From: Gnomoniopsis sp. IMI 355080
Lineage: Eukaryota > Ascomycota > Sordariomycetes > Diaporthales > Gnomoniaceae
Direction of reading: 5' to 3'
Length of the DNA: 64,000 bases
NCBI GenBank assembly: GCA_027946555.1
Contig: JAPEVC010000045.1
Span: 118,088 to 182,087 of the forward strand
Shown in pieces: positions 42,701-51,360 of this stretch (position 1 is the first letter of the stretch; each line of letters begins with the position of its first letter). The translations under genes and the position numbers were made by a program. The notes beneath the pieces were generated by a model. It was not told the origin of the DNA. It searched no databases and saw nothing but the letters and a program-made list of their open reading frames with translations.

Positions 42701-43949
42701 GGCGCAAGAACTTAACAGACCTTTGGGACTAATGGAGAAGCGAGAGTTGGACGATAATGAGCCGCTATCTCGGAGAAGAGACAGGTTGCAGGGGAAGCCT
42801 GTAACTGTCAGTATGTACCTGCAGCCAAGCCGCAATGCAACTCGGCTGTCAGTAATGCCCGGCAGCCACAGCAGGTCAGCGAGTCCGCTGCGCATGGTGC
42901 CGGCAACGAGCCCTGGTGCAAGTGCCGCGAGTCCAAATCCCGAGGAAGGCGAGGTTCCAGGAGAGACCTTGGGCGAGCGCATGCGGAGACTTCGTGCAAA
43001 AGATGACGGGGACAACCCCCTGCCGAGGGCACGACCTGTTAGTGGTGCTTTCTCCACAGAGCTGCTCAGTGAGCTGGGGATTGGGGAGAAGGAGAAAGAC
43101 TCAGGGAGGGGCAAGGAGAATACGGCACCAGTCGTTGAAGAGGAAGAGACTCTTGGCCAGCGACGCCGGAGGCTTCAAGCCGAACGCGAGGCTCGCGAAA
43201 AGGAAATGGCCACCCATACCGTACTGGATGACAACCAAACAGGTGCCACATCACGCCGTCTCAACATGGCCGATGTCCTTGCTGCCAACCCGCTCGCCGT
43301 CCCAGGGCAGGTTGACCCTCGCGAAGTAGAGCGTCGACGCAAGGAAGAAGAGGCTTCCCAATATACCCGCGAGCAAGAGGCCAAGATGCGTGCGTTCCGT
43401 GCGCAGATACCGCAAGCAATCAGTGATGGGAAAGGAGGTATCGTGGCGCCGGGTGGTTTCCAGAACGGCCGTTTCAACGATAGCAGAGGCGGTCTGGGTA
43501 ATTCGATGGACAATCGCAATCACCTTCGCGCGAGTATGTCCATGAACCAGCTTGCGCATGGCCGAGGTCAAAGTACCAACCTGATCGGGGCAGCTGGGAC
43601 CTATAACAACCCCAACGTTGGCCCGAATGGCATGAGTCCTGTCTTCAACAAAACCAATCCTTTCGGCAATGGTTATTCTGGAGGTATCCTTCAGTCGCAC
43701 CCACAATTTAACAATCAGCCCCAGCCTTTTGTCAGCGGTACCCTCCTAGCATCTGGAGGGTACGGAGCTTTTGGTGGTGGTATTGGCGCCGCAGGTGGCT
43801 ACCCTGCGAATCAGACTGCCTATGGTGCTGGAGTGGGCTTCGCTGGTGGAATGCCGGTGGGCTATAGCATGCAGGCCGGCAATATGCAAATGATGACTGG
43901 GCAGCAACAGTCGGAGCTTGTTGAGAGATGGAGGCAAGGCATCCGTTGA
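39750..43949 (+). CDS. Large low-complexity conserved fungal protein
   Basis: A 1,399-aa intronless protein that I do not recognise by name. The first 450 residues are Pro/Ser/Thr/His-rich with a short polyglutamine run and Ser-Arg repeats (SIRSARSMHSVHSVQSNRS), which suggests disorder and phosphorylation. The better-ordered parts are RPQSYFDPETGQNMLYYPAH (about 570), a basic RSQLLSQMPKPARESRVWLP, EKRKSVWSLLPGFGKSKSS (about 825) and an acidic stretch (about 860-890). Then come paired motifs DVPLGLLAARK and NRPLGLMEKRELDDNEPLS (about 960-1010), followed by repeated GERMRRLRAK / GQRRRRLQAE helices. The last 200 residues are Gly/Asn/Gln-rich. No catalytic or membrane domain is visible. A scaffold, cytoskeleton or signalling role is possible but unproven. 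The start is the first ATG of the frame, following a CT-rich leader. Confidence 0.8.
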   Translation: MDTSATTPRDDTTDAPHHDPAIDPANGGLPPANAAHAAPQQQQQQSPVPVQNPSQPAQCVQAQPEGATSHATPSAMNVPDPGQPSENDSSIIDKGPGMLHLHQDILASPRHELELIPEDHPISTPHHDTGIASPRAASSTFTGSNQPSTASTPDPGVLIRPAALQPIAHPLPSRPSTRSPISSISPVEEPLSPAIIRTASGRSRLRHPTPDINARSGSYTSNIAALEATAERFSMTSSIDDAIREAHNDLKRSDSRRSSILAASVRSGDHGTDSPLGLLPPIPLGQQSSIVGLNNAARTGGYSPGGFIMSPTQSITGRLRSASKGSSALSRANSTRSKPETLDGEAFPNLSGSMMSGISRNGPGTGSVRSIRSARSMHSVHSVQSNRSGPPLSLAEIAEMEPPSALTRAAMDEADRTVPRLEDLGDDDDAILARAHQQVEQDATDIQVAEEPDQRLRSDWERTPMLGELNDSYWDNHDEGGALRIRNPASPTKPTIHDDQQPSADHQQYEHCETPDTIDEANAFADFDGMHCDPDSVAEHFPYHPEEGENVHSGQAPSQVQARPRPPAARPARPQSYFDPETGQNMLYYPAHVPAMLNLPPKLGKGVKAAEAARNIRRSQLLSQMPKPARESRVWLPDPLEDSGSLNLSPMPLMGDATTPTSHQSSTHGHGPEDALAALERPGTGLASHENSLVEASGSQNLRRPPRLGDPDARKSRMNLSELPPQLRASVFFDMPNATIPKIEVKNGSAMDTLDSILDAAASAPVNAFTDHAIAGHLGNEVYGNKKKKNRQSQLTLAVDAGEGKTHRLSKSASTLALPEAEKRKSVWSLLPGFGKSKSSVNLLNVQEADARSRLSGSVEDDSASDVDENSALAPDDESSSEEEEEFSGQPTTLLAELQMRKQHQKKRTVNPLHQGNALHSTLLELDAVAQYEAESRQRKKVNLAWAADSPEVESEDDEDVPLGLLAARKQLGANATDHDMAFAAQELNRPLGLMEKRELDDNEPLSRRRDRLQGKPVTVSMYLQPSRNATRLSVMPGSHSRSASPLRMVPATSPGASAASPNPEEGEVPGETLGERMRRLRAKDDGDNPLPRARPVSGAFSTELLSELGIGEKEKDSGRGKENTAPVVEEEETLGQRRRRLQAEREAREKEMATHTVLDDNQTGATSRRLNMADVLAANPLAVPGQVDPREVERRRKEEEASQYTREQEAKMRAFRAQIPQAISDGKGGIVAPGGFQNGRFNDSRGGLGNSMDNRNHLRASMSMNQLAHGRGQSTNLIGAAGTYNNPNVGPNGMSPVFNKTNPFGNGYSGGILQSHPQFNNQPQPFVSGTLLASGGYGAFGGGIGAAGGYPANQTAYGAGVGFAGGMPVGYSMQAGNMQMMTGQQQSELVERWRQGIR

Positions 43950-44392
43950 AAGGCGTAACATTTTTTTTTCGTGGCTCGAATATTCAGGACAGGGTGACAT
44001 ATTCTAAACGGGCATATACTTCCGGGCTTGAAAGGTTGCGAGGCTCGTCGTATACCTCCCCTTACATTGTTTCTTTTGGGGCTCATGGTGAGTAGGCATG
44101 GGAGGATGGTATGATATTAAATGTATGAGCCGGTGGGCTGGATTGCAAAGCATACGGAAGCATTTTCGGGGGCTGCATTGCGCCGGCGTCTGTATACGGC
44201 TGGGAATATACACATGGACATAACCTAGAAACTCTAATGCTTAAATTCATGGGACGGAGCTCAGAGGTGTGGCTGCGTGGCCTGACACGATGCTCATCCC
44301 ACCAAACAATGAAGATAGAAACAATGCCGTCAGTAGCAATGCGAATTGCTGGGTCTGTCTAAGATTCTACGTTGTAATTCGCCTGTCGTACC
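43950..44392. other. Convergent 3' region
   Basis: 443 nt between the stops of the large low-complexity gene (+) and the phosphatase-like gene (-). Nothing is recognised in it. Confidence 0.6.
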
Positions 44393-45526
44393 TCAAGCCG
44401 GTTTTGCTACCAATTCCGGCGCCTCTTTGGCCAATACATCCCTCACTGTCTGCAAGACCTTCTCGTGAAGTGCTGCCGGCGCCGCTATAATTCCATAATT
44501 TGCAGTCATTTTCCGTCCCGCCACCATACTGATCGGCTCACCGTCCACATCCGATATCCTGCCACCCACTTCCTCAAATAGCAGCATAGCTCCCGCGTGA
44601 TCCCAAATTTTTGCCAGCCGACTCCGCGACTTGTAGACCCACCACGTAGCATTCCCGACTCCCAAGGCCAACAACACCCATCGAATCACCCACGGCAGCA
44701 GTACGCATCCAGGGAACTCCACCCCGAGCCGAACTGCTACCTCTGTGTGCACAACACCCAGCCCGCTCGTGTTAAGCGCCGACACGGACCTCAAATCCTC
44801 CAGCGCCTCGGTGCTCGCGTGTCTAGGGATCTGCTTGACTTCCACCTCGTCAACATCTCCACGCAACTTCCGCACCCAAGCCCCATGCCCACGCACCGCA
44901 AGCAAGATGCAACCCTCGCCGGCGGGGTCGAGCGAGTGGTCCCCTGCCGGGTAGCTCACGTCCATGGACATGTTCGGACACCCGACTACCGAAAGCGTCT
45001 GCGCGCTATCCACAAGCAGCGCAACATTCACTGCGTACACAAGGCCCTGCACAAAATTCTCCGTGCCGTCGATGGGATCAAAGACCCAGACGCGCCCGGT
45101 GGTGTGCGGGAGGCCCTCGCCACACCAGTCGATGAACTCGCACATGCACTCGGGAGAGTCAGGGAAGGTCACGCCGGCAGATGAGGAGGGGGAGTCCACG
45201 CGGATGGCCTGAAGAGCTTGCCATACACGCTCGAGCAGGGCTGGGTTCGCCCGTAGAGTGGCAGCGGATTCCTCGCCAACGAACTTGTCGTCGGGGAAGG
45301 CGGCATGGAGGGTGCTTGTGAGCAGGGCTTGGATGGCAAAGTCGGCGATGGTGACGGGGGAGAGGTCGTCTTTCGAAACGGTGCCTAACTCTTGCTGGGA
45401 GGGACCGCCTTGAGCATCTTGGGCGGCTTGGGCCTGGGCCTGGCTTAGGACCAGGGCGCTGAGGGTTGAGGCGGCTTGTACGGCTGCTATAGCGACTTTG
45501 AGCTCATTGGCGTAGGGAGAGTCCAT
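44393..45526 (-). CDS. Inositol-monophosphatase-superfamily phosphatase (Hal2-like)
   Basis: A 377-aa Mg2+-dependent, Li+-sensitive-type phosphatase. Metal-binding motifs are all present: VGEESA (about residue 85), FDPIDGTENF (about 150) and WDHAGAMLLFEEVGG (about 306). The spacing and the surrounding text (SPVTIADFAIQALLTSTL, then YAVNVALLVDS and VVGCPN) fit the 3'(2'),5'-bisphosphate nucleotidase (Hal2/Met22) branch, which removes PAP formed during sulfate assimilation. An inositol monophosphatase specificity cannot be excluded, and in Hal2 the residue after DPIDGT is usually Lys where Glu is seen here. An alternative upstream ATG at 45631 would add 35 residues with no conserved content. 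The start at 45526 (MDSPYANELKVAIAAVQ) begins the first helix of the fold. It is divergent from the P450 gene. Confidence 0.85.
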   Translation of the reverse strand: MDSPYANELKVAIAAVQAASTLSALVLSQAQAQAAQDAQGGPSQQELGTVSKDDLSPVTIADFAIQALLTSTLHAAFPDDKFVGEESAATLRANPALLERVWQALQAIRVDSPSSSAGVTFPDSPECMCEFIDWCGEGLPHTTGRVWVFDPIDGTENFVQGLVYAVNVALLVDSAQTLSVVGCPNMSMDVSYPAGDHSLDPAGEGCILLAVRGHGAWVRKLRGDVDEVEVKQIPRHASTEALEDLRSVSALNTSGLGVVHTEVAVRLGVEFPGCVLLPWVIRWVLLALGVGNATWWVYKSRSRLAKIWDHAGAMLLFEEVGGRISDVDGEPISMVAGRKMTANYGIIAAPAALHEKVLQTVRDVLAKEAPELVAKPA

Positions 45527-46203
45527 TACTGTAGGGAAATATTGTCGGAAGTGGCACCTTGCACAGTGAAATGAGACAGTTCGGTGCTCACGAGCGTAAG
45601 TAGTGGTTGTTTGGTTATCATGAAGGCACATGAGGCGTGAGGCGATGAGATTTATATGAGACGGACCCTAACCCTTCTAGATAACGAGGCTGATATACTC
45701 GTCCATGGTGAGACCAGGACAGGTTCCGAATGCGGTATATTATAAAATACACTCACCCCTTACGTTGCCAACATCGTGGGTTCACGGAGTAGATCTAAGT
45801 GTGTGCTAGTCTTGCTCGTCTCGAATCATGATCTCTTGAAGAGGTTCTTCTACCAGGAAACCAAGCAGTCATTCTTGATCTCACGGAGACGTCTTATACG
45901 TGTCGTGTTGCCATTATGACTTGGTCAAAAATGTGTTAGGAAATTGAACACATTGTTGTGTGGTGTCTGATAATTGCCGAGACGATCTCTTGCTACGTGC
46001 GTGGCGCGCTTGAGCAGGGAGTCGTGCAAGCCTAGGTATCTCCAACTAACATCAACCCCACACCGGCATCGCAAGCATCATGACTTTGAGACGAGGCCCA
46101 AATACTTTCTGCTTTTAAATAATACCCTCAGGAAAGTCATTGATCTGGGTTACGGACCGTGCTGGAGAAATCGTCGACCCACCGTCATAAATTTTGTCAA
46201 GTC
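45527..46203. other. Divergent promoter, phosphatase and P450 genes
   Basis: 677 nt between two start codons on opposite strands. I see no convincing binding site. Whether the two genes are co-regulated is unknown. Confidence 0.6.
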
Positions 46204-47772
46204 ATGATTATAAACTTCTCTCTTGCGAGAGACTTTCTCGCTGCCCTCATTGCTCTACGGATATTCTACACCATTATCAGCGGCCTTTGTTCCCCACTTC
46301 GCAGGGTACCAGGACCACTGATTGCACACTTCACCAAATGCTGGTATTTCATACGAGTTGGCAAGGGAAACTTTCAGCATGAGAACATTGACCTACATCG
46401 AAAGTACGGGCCTTTGGTCCGTCTTGGTCCTAATTTCGTGAGCGTGGATGATCCGTCATCTGTCAAGACCATCTATGGCATCAACTCCAAGTTTCCAAAG
46501 TCAGATTGGTACCAGGCGTTCATGATTCCCGGGAAGCATAGCTTTACACTCTTCGGTGACCAGGATATCCGTCGCCATGCGGACAGCCGCAAGCGTTTCC
46601 AGAATGTGTACAGCATGTCATCTTTGATATCATACGAAACCTATGTCGACCAATGTGCCGACGTCTTCGCGCAGAGGCTCGCGGAAATCGCAGCAAGCGG
46701 CCGACCGGTGAACATGGCCCATTGGCTTCAGGCGTATGCGTTTGACGTGATTGCTTGTATTACATTTGGCGGCCGTTTTGGCTTCTTGGATTCGGGCGAG
46801 GATATTAGGGGCATGATGGGTCAGCTACATGAAGTTGTGCGGTACGCAAGCCTGGCGGGCATCTTTCCATGGCTGCATCGATGGTTCTTCCACGCCTCGG
46901 CAAGGTTGGGTATGTTTGGCTCGAGTGCCCGTGTGGCGCACCTTGAGTTTGTACAGAGACGCATGGCTGTGAGGGCTGAGGAGAGGCAGTTGCGTGATCT
47001 AGAAGCCGACATCCAGGCCAAGGCGGACGGGATGCCGAGGGATTTCATGGACAGGTTGTGGGATCAGCATGACCAAGACCCGGAGAAAACCTCAAAATAT
47101 CACATCTTCATGATGGGTCTCTCGAACATCACAGCTGGAAGCGATACCACAGCTTCGACTCTTTCCGGGATGCTCTACCTCCTAATGACAAACCCGCAGG
47201 TCTTGACCAAACTCAAAAATGAAATTGCGGACTTCACGGCCAAGGGCAAGCTCTCGAAGCGTCCAACCTTCAAGGAGAGCCAACTTATGCCCTACCTCGA
47301 CGCCGTGATGAAGGAGTCACTGCGTTTGCACTCGGCCGTGGGTCTGCCGCTTTGGCGTGAGGTGCCAGAGGGTGGGATTGAGGTTGCGGGTGAGTTCATA
47401 CCCGGCGGGACGGACATTGGCGTCAACGCTTGGGTTGCGCACCGGAACAAGGACGTTTGGGGACTCGATGCAGAAGAGTTCCGGCCGGAGCGTTGGCTAG
47501 AGGCTCAAGCCGAGGCGGATGCAGGTCGGAAAGAGAAGCTGCAGAAGATGGACGCCTACTATCTGCCTTTTGGTCTCGGTTCCAGGACTTGTATCGGACG
47601 ACATATTTCCATTCTAGAGATATCGAAGTTGATACCGAGATTGCTTAGAGATTTCGAGTTTCAGCTTGAGAGGCCACAGGAGGAGGGTATGAAGTGTGAT
47701 GGATTTTGGTTTGTCTTGCCACAGAGACTGTCGCTTCGTGTGAAGGAGATGGCGAGGTCGACCCGAGATTGA
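46204..47772 (+). CDS. Cytochrome P450 monooxygenase, pisatin-demethylase-like
   Basis: A 522-aa intronless microsomal P450. The N-terminal hydrophobic anchor (DFLAALIALRIFYTIISGL) is followed by a proline hinge (RRVPGPL). The oxygen-activating I-helix motif is ITAGSDTTAS (about residue 311) and the K-helix ExxR is KESLRL (about 371). The PERF-type motif reads FRPERW, and the haem loop is FGLGSRTCIGRHI with the thiolate Cys at about 463. The pattern LHRKYGPLVRLGPNFVSVDD and SKFPKSDWYQAF resembles fungal P450s related to pisatin demethylases, a group with many members acting on plant or fungal aromatic compounds. The substrate cannot be read from the sequence, and no biosynthetic cluster surrounds it. 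I chose the ATG at 46204 because it places the anchor at the N-terminus; an in-frame ATG at 46159 would add 15 polar residues. Confidence 0.93.
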   Translation: MIINFSLARDFLAALIALRIFYTIISGLCSPLRRVPGPLIAHFTKCWYFIRVGKGNFQHENIDLHRKYGPLVRLGPNFVSVDDPSSVKTIYGINSKFPKSDWYQAFMIPGKHSFTLFGDQDIRRHADSRKRFQNVYSMSSLISYETYVDQCADVFAQRLAEIAASGRPVNMAHWLQAYAFDVIACITFGGRFGFLDSGEDIRGMMGQLHEVVRYASLAGIFPWLHRWFFHASARLGMFGSSARVAHLEFVQRRMAVRAEERQLRDLEADIQAKADGMPRDFMDRLWDQHDQDPEKTSKYHIFMMGLSNITAGSDTTASTLSGMLYLLMTNPQVLTKLKNEIADFTAKGKLSKRPTFKESQLMPYLDAVMKESLRLHSAVGLPLWREVPEGGIEVAGEFIPGGTDIGVNAWVAHRNKDVWGLDAEEFRPERWLEAQAEADAGRKEKLQKMDAYYLPFGLGSRTCIGRHISILEISKLIPRLLRDFEFQLERPQEEGMKCDGFWFVLPQRLSLRVKEMARSTRD

Positions 47773-48160
47773 AGTTTGAGATTCTATGTATACTAGTTGG
47801 ACCTGCCACTGGAGGGGAAAAGCCAAGTCAGACGCTCCGGCACTCGAGGAATTTCAGGCGTTCATGTGCCAGCTGATGAACATTAAAAACTTTATTTTGG
47901 CGGGATCAGACCACCTACCCCAGAATGTCGGGTCGTAGCGGAGAGGGACCCGCTAAAAACGGCTCCGACCGGCGTTCCCTGGCTGCGACAAGAACGCGGA
48001 GAAGCAAGCTATGACTATCCAGGTGCGTGTGCCAGCACGAGTTTGTTTCTTGTCTAGTCTCAACACCAATTCACTTTTCGTTTCTTTTTGTCTCCCACCA
48101 CCAATTGAGTCTCTTTCTTCCCCCTTCCCTTTCCCTTGACAATCCCAGCATCCGGTCAAA
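47773..48160. other. Intergenic, promoter of aspartate aminotransferase
   Basis: 388 nt with a strongly CT-rich leader (about 48090-48140) directly before the ATG, typical of highly expressed fungal genes. No specific site is recognised. Confidence 0.6.
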
Positions 48161-49721
48161 ATGCTATCAACAGCCAGAATCGCTGCTCGTCAGGCTCGAT
48201 GCTCTAACACCGTAGCTCTGCGCGCTGCCTCAACTTGGGCCAAGGTTCCCCAGGGTCCTCCAGTAAGTCATCATGAGGCCTTTTTAATGGCAGCTTCTCC
48301 CAGCTAACACGGTAACAGGATGTAAGTCGAAAGCACTACCCCATCTACAGATGAGGACTTCGTTTCTGATCAAGTACATTATCTTGCTTCCGACATTAGG
48401 CCATTCTAGGTATGCTCCACCAGATACACGATGACACTCGGAATTACCTCGGACTGCTGAACAGACTAATGCTAACGTATCGTGTCTCTCTAGGTATTAC
48501 TGAGGCATTCAAGGCCGACTCCTTCGACAAAAAGATCAACCTTGGTACGCTACATCCTACCTGCGATTTCTCCTTCGAGCTACTCCATCAAACCCTCCAT
48601 GCGCTGACGGTCTACACACAGGTGTTGGTGCCTACCGCGATGACAAGGGAAAGCCCTACGTCCTGCCCTCTGTCCTCAAGGCGGAGGACAAGGTCATCTC
48701 CTCGCGCATGAACAAAGAATACGCTGGAATCACTGGCGTCCCAGAATTCACCGGCGCCGCCGCAAAGTTGGCCTACGGCAAGGACAGCTCTGCCCTCGAC
48801 CGCCTTGTCATCACACAGTCCATCTCCGGTACCGGTGCCCTAAGGATCGGTGGTGAATTCCTGGCCCGTTGGTACCCTGGCGACAAGAAGATCTATATTC
48901 CTACCCCATCGTGGGCCAACCACGCTGCTGTCTTCAAGGACTCCGGTCTGCAGGTCGAGAAGTACCGCTACTACAACAAGGACACCATCGGCCTGGACTT
49001 TGACGGTATGGTCGCCGACATCAAGGCTGCTCCTAAGGGCAGCATGTTCCTCCTTCACGCCTGCGCCCACAACCCCACCGGTGTCGACCCCACTCCTGAG
49101 CAATGGAAGGCGATTGAGGCTGCCATCAAGGAGAACGAGCACTACGTCTTCTTTGACATGGCATACCAAGGCTTCGCCAGCGGCGACACCAACAAGGATG
49201 CCTTCGCACTTCGCTACTTTGTCGAGAAGGGCCACAACCCGTGCCTAGCCCAATCTTTCGCCAAGAACATGGGTCTCTATGGTGAGCGTGCGGGTGCTTT
49301 CTCCATCGTCTGCGAGTCGGCTGAGGAGAAGAAGCGCGTGGACTCCCAGATCAAGATCATCGTTCGCCCTCTGTACTCTAACCCTCCTATCCACGGCGCG
49401 CGTATTGCGGCTGAGATCCTGAACAACCCTGCTTTGTACGAGCAATGGCTAGGCGAGGTCAAGGGCATGGCTGACCGTATCATCACGATGCGCGCTTTGC
49501 TCAAGGAAAAGCTCGAGAAGCTCGGCTCCAAGCACGACTGGTCTCACATCACTAGCCAAATTGGCATGTTCGCCTACACTGGTCTAACCCCTGAGCAAAT
49601 GGACAAGCTGGCCAAGGAGCACTCAGTCTATGCCACAAAGGACGGCCGTATCTCCGTGGCTGGCATCACCAGCGAGAATGTTGGTCGCCTGGCCGAGGCT
49701 ATCTACGCCGTCAAGGGTTAA
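48161..49721 (+). CDS. Mitochondrial aspartate aminotransferase
   Basis: A 421-aa PLP enzyme (GOT2/AAT1 type) that interconverts aspartate and oxaloacetate in mitochondria. Exons are 48161-48262, 48319-48321, 48400-48409, 48494-48544 and 48622-49721. The second exon is a single codon (GAT) and the third is 10 nt; all junctions are AG/GT. Spliced, they read QGPPDAILGITEAFKADS then NLGVGAYRDDKGKPYVLP, which aligns with the invariant GPPD.ILG.TEAF start of the family. The presequence (about 1-25: MLSTARIAARQARCSNTVAL) is basic and serine-rich. The substrate-binding region has TQSISGTGALRIGGEFL, then ACAHNPTGVDPT; the PLP lysine is in SFAKNMGLYGERAG (about residue 270), and the C-terminal arginine region is GRISVAGITSENV. 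Reading only the large exon would lose the first 55 or so residues. Confidence 0.95.
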
Positions 49722-51360
49722 GAGGGAAACCTAGAAATCTGTGACTGTATTTGCAACGGTATCAAAAAGTGGATAGAGTAGGTGGCAGCTTGATGACTCT
49801 GGGGGAGAGCCATTATTTGGGCAGTCATGTACAAAACCTGGCGGTTCTTGAAAAGGCAAAAATAGACCTCAGACGGTAGGAATGAAATGCCAGTTCTAGA
49901 GAGCATAGCTGGATTTGTATAATATCATGATTGCATTAGAGAAAAGAGAAGATGAAGTATGTGACAAAGATCCTAGAGACTAGGTACCTAGGTACATATG
50001 GTATTTACTTGACATCTTCTCCTAGAGTAAAATGAACACAGCTATGACTTCATATGCTTCTTCGTTATTGCGAAGTATACCTATGTGTACCAACCTAAGT
50101 CCCTAGGTATTTAGGTAGGTATCGAGGCACTGTACGAGTACACACAAGCTTCGCACCTACTGCCTTCATGACATTGGCTTCAGAGACCCTGATCCCTGCA
50201 CTCAACAATCCCTGCAGTGACCTCAGCCCTTCACAGTCACTAACAGTCCATAGTGACATGCTAATCCTTATACAATTATTTTATAACATTGTCCTCTATA
50301 ACATATTCAGTGGAATGATCACTTTGAGTCGCAGACACAGCAACTCATCAATTACCTTAGGATATGATTGAGATCAATCTAATCGCTTGACTTGATGGAG
50401 CAGCTTGGTGTTCTTAACCAATTACCAATTACCTATCTAGTTAGGTAGGTAGGTAATCAAATTGTGTCATTGAATTCCCAATCATATGGGCTTATGACAT
50501 TGTCATATTTCATCATGTCGAGAAAGGGTGGCGTTCTGAATAACACGACTCAGCTCTCTGTGCCGGGCCTCCTATGGGTGACACTGTTCACCCTTGTTGA
50601 TGGAGAATGATTGATCGTCGAGAGGATGTAACAGCGCCTTGCTTCGGCATACTACAGATGTTCAGTCTGGACTCAACTCTCGAGGGAAGTAGATTTCATT
50701 GGGTTATAATGCAGTTGTGTGGTCCATCTGACCTATGATACACATCTACTTTGCCACACCACCAGCATAACTCCTTAACCATCCAAGATTAATCACTGCT
50801 TATGTCTTCAATGATTCAAATGTATAAAGCTGAAGATTTTTTTTTCTAACTAGGAAGGAATGCAGGTTTCTATCGCCCTGCTTTGGCACGATTTGCCTCT
50901 CCTGCCGCATGCCTCCTTGTCAAGTCCAGCAGAGGTAATTTCTCTGAAAAATGTTACTGATTTCTGCAGCCTTCTTTGAATACTTAGGAAACCTTATTTC
51001 TGTTTCTTTAGTCTAAAGGGTCGGCTCGCTATATACGTCTTTGACTTTCACAGTCACGCTACTTGTGTTTGATGAATCAGGATGACTCGATGAGCAATCA
51101 CTACAATGGATCAGTCTTTCACTATTGCATTTCTTCATTCGTTTATTATTTGTTACTTCTGCAATATTGTATTGTTTTCTTCTCCTCCTTGACAAAGACA
51201 TCTCAATCTGCTTTCTTTTTCCGAGCTCGATATACGATCCTCTCCATCGAACACATTTGATGATCTGCACCGTCTCCTGGTTTGCTTACCAATTAGAAAA
51301 AACGAGCTTTGCGTCTTCGATCCTCGATTCCCACTCGCTCTCCATGGGCTAGATTTCGCA
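49722..51360. other. Intergenic region, AT-rich
   Basis: 1.6 kb between two plus-strand genes. It contains a TACCTAGGTA palindrome (49985-49994), related CCTAGGTA and TAGGTAGGTAGG stretches near 50105 and 50440, and a CT/TTC-rich leader before the Prm1 gene. No gene is supported. Confidence 0.6.
49985..49994. repeat. TACCTAGGTA palindrome, copy 3
   Basis: An exact 10-bp palindrome in the 3' flank of the aspartate aminotransferase gene, with partial copies beside it. Confidence 0.8.

Noticed and set aside
46204..47772. A secondary-metabolite cluster around the P450
   Set aside because: Neighbours are a phosphatase-superfamily gene and a mitochondrial aminotransferase. No synthase, transporter or pathway regulator is nearby.
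50430..50460. TAGGTAGGTAGG stretch as a telomere-like repeat
   Set aside because: The unit is TAGG, not TTAGGG, the tract is short, and it belongs with the CCTAGGTA-type intergenic elements.
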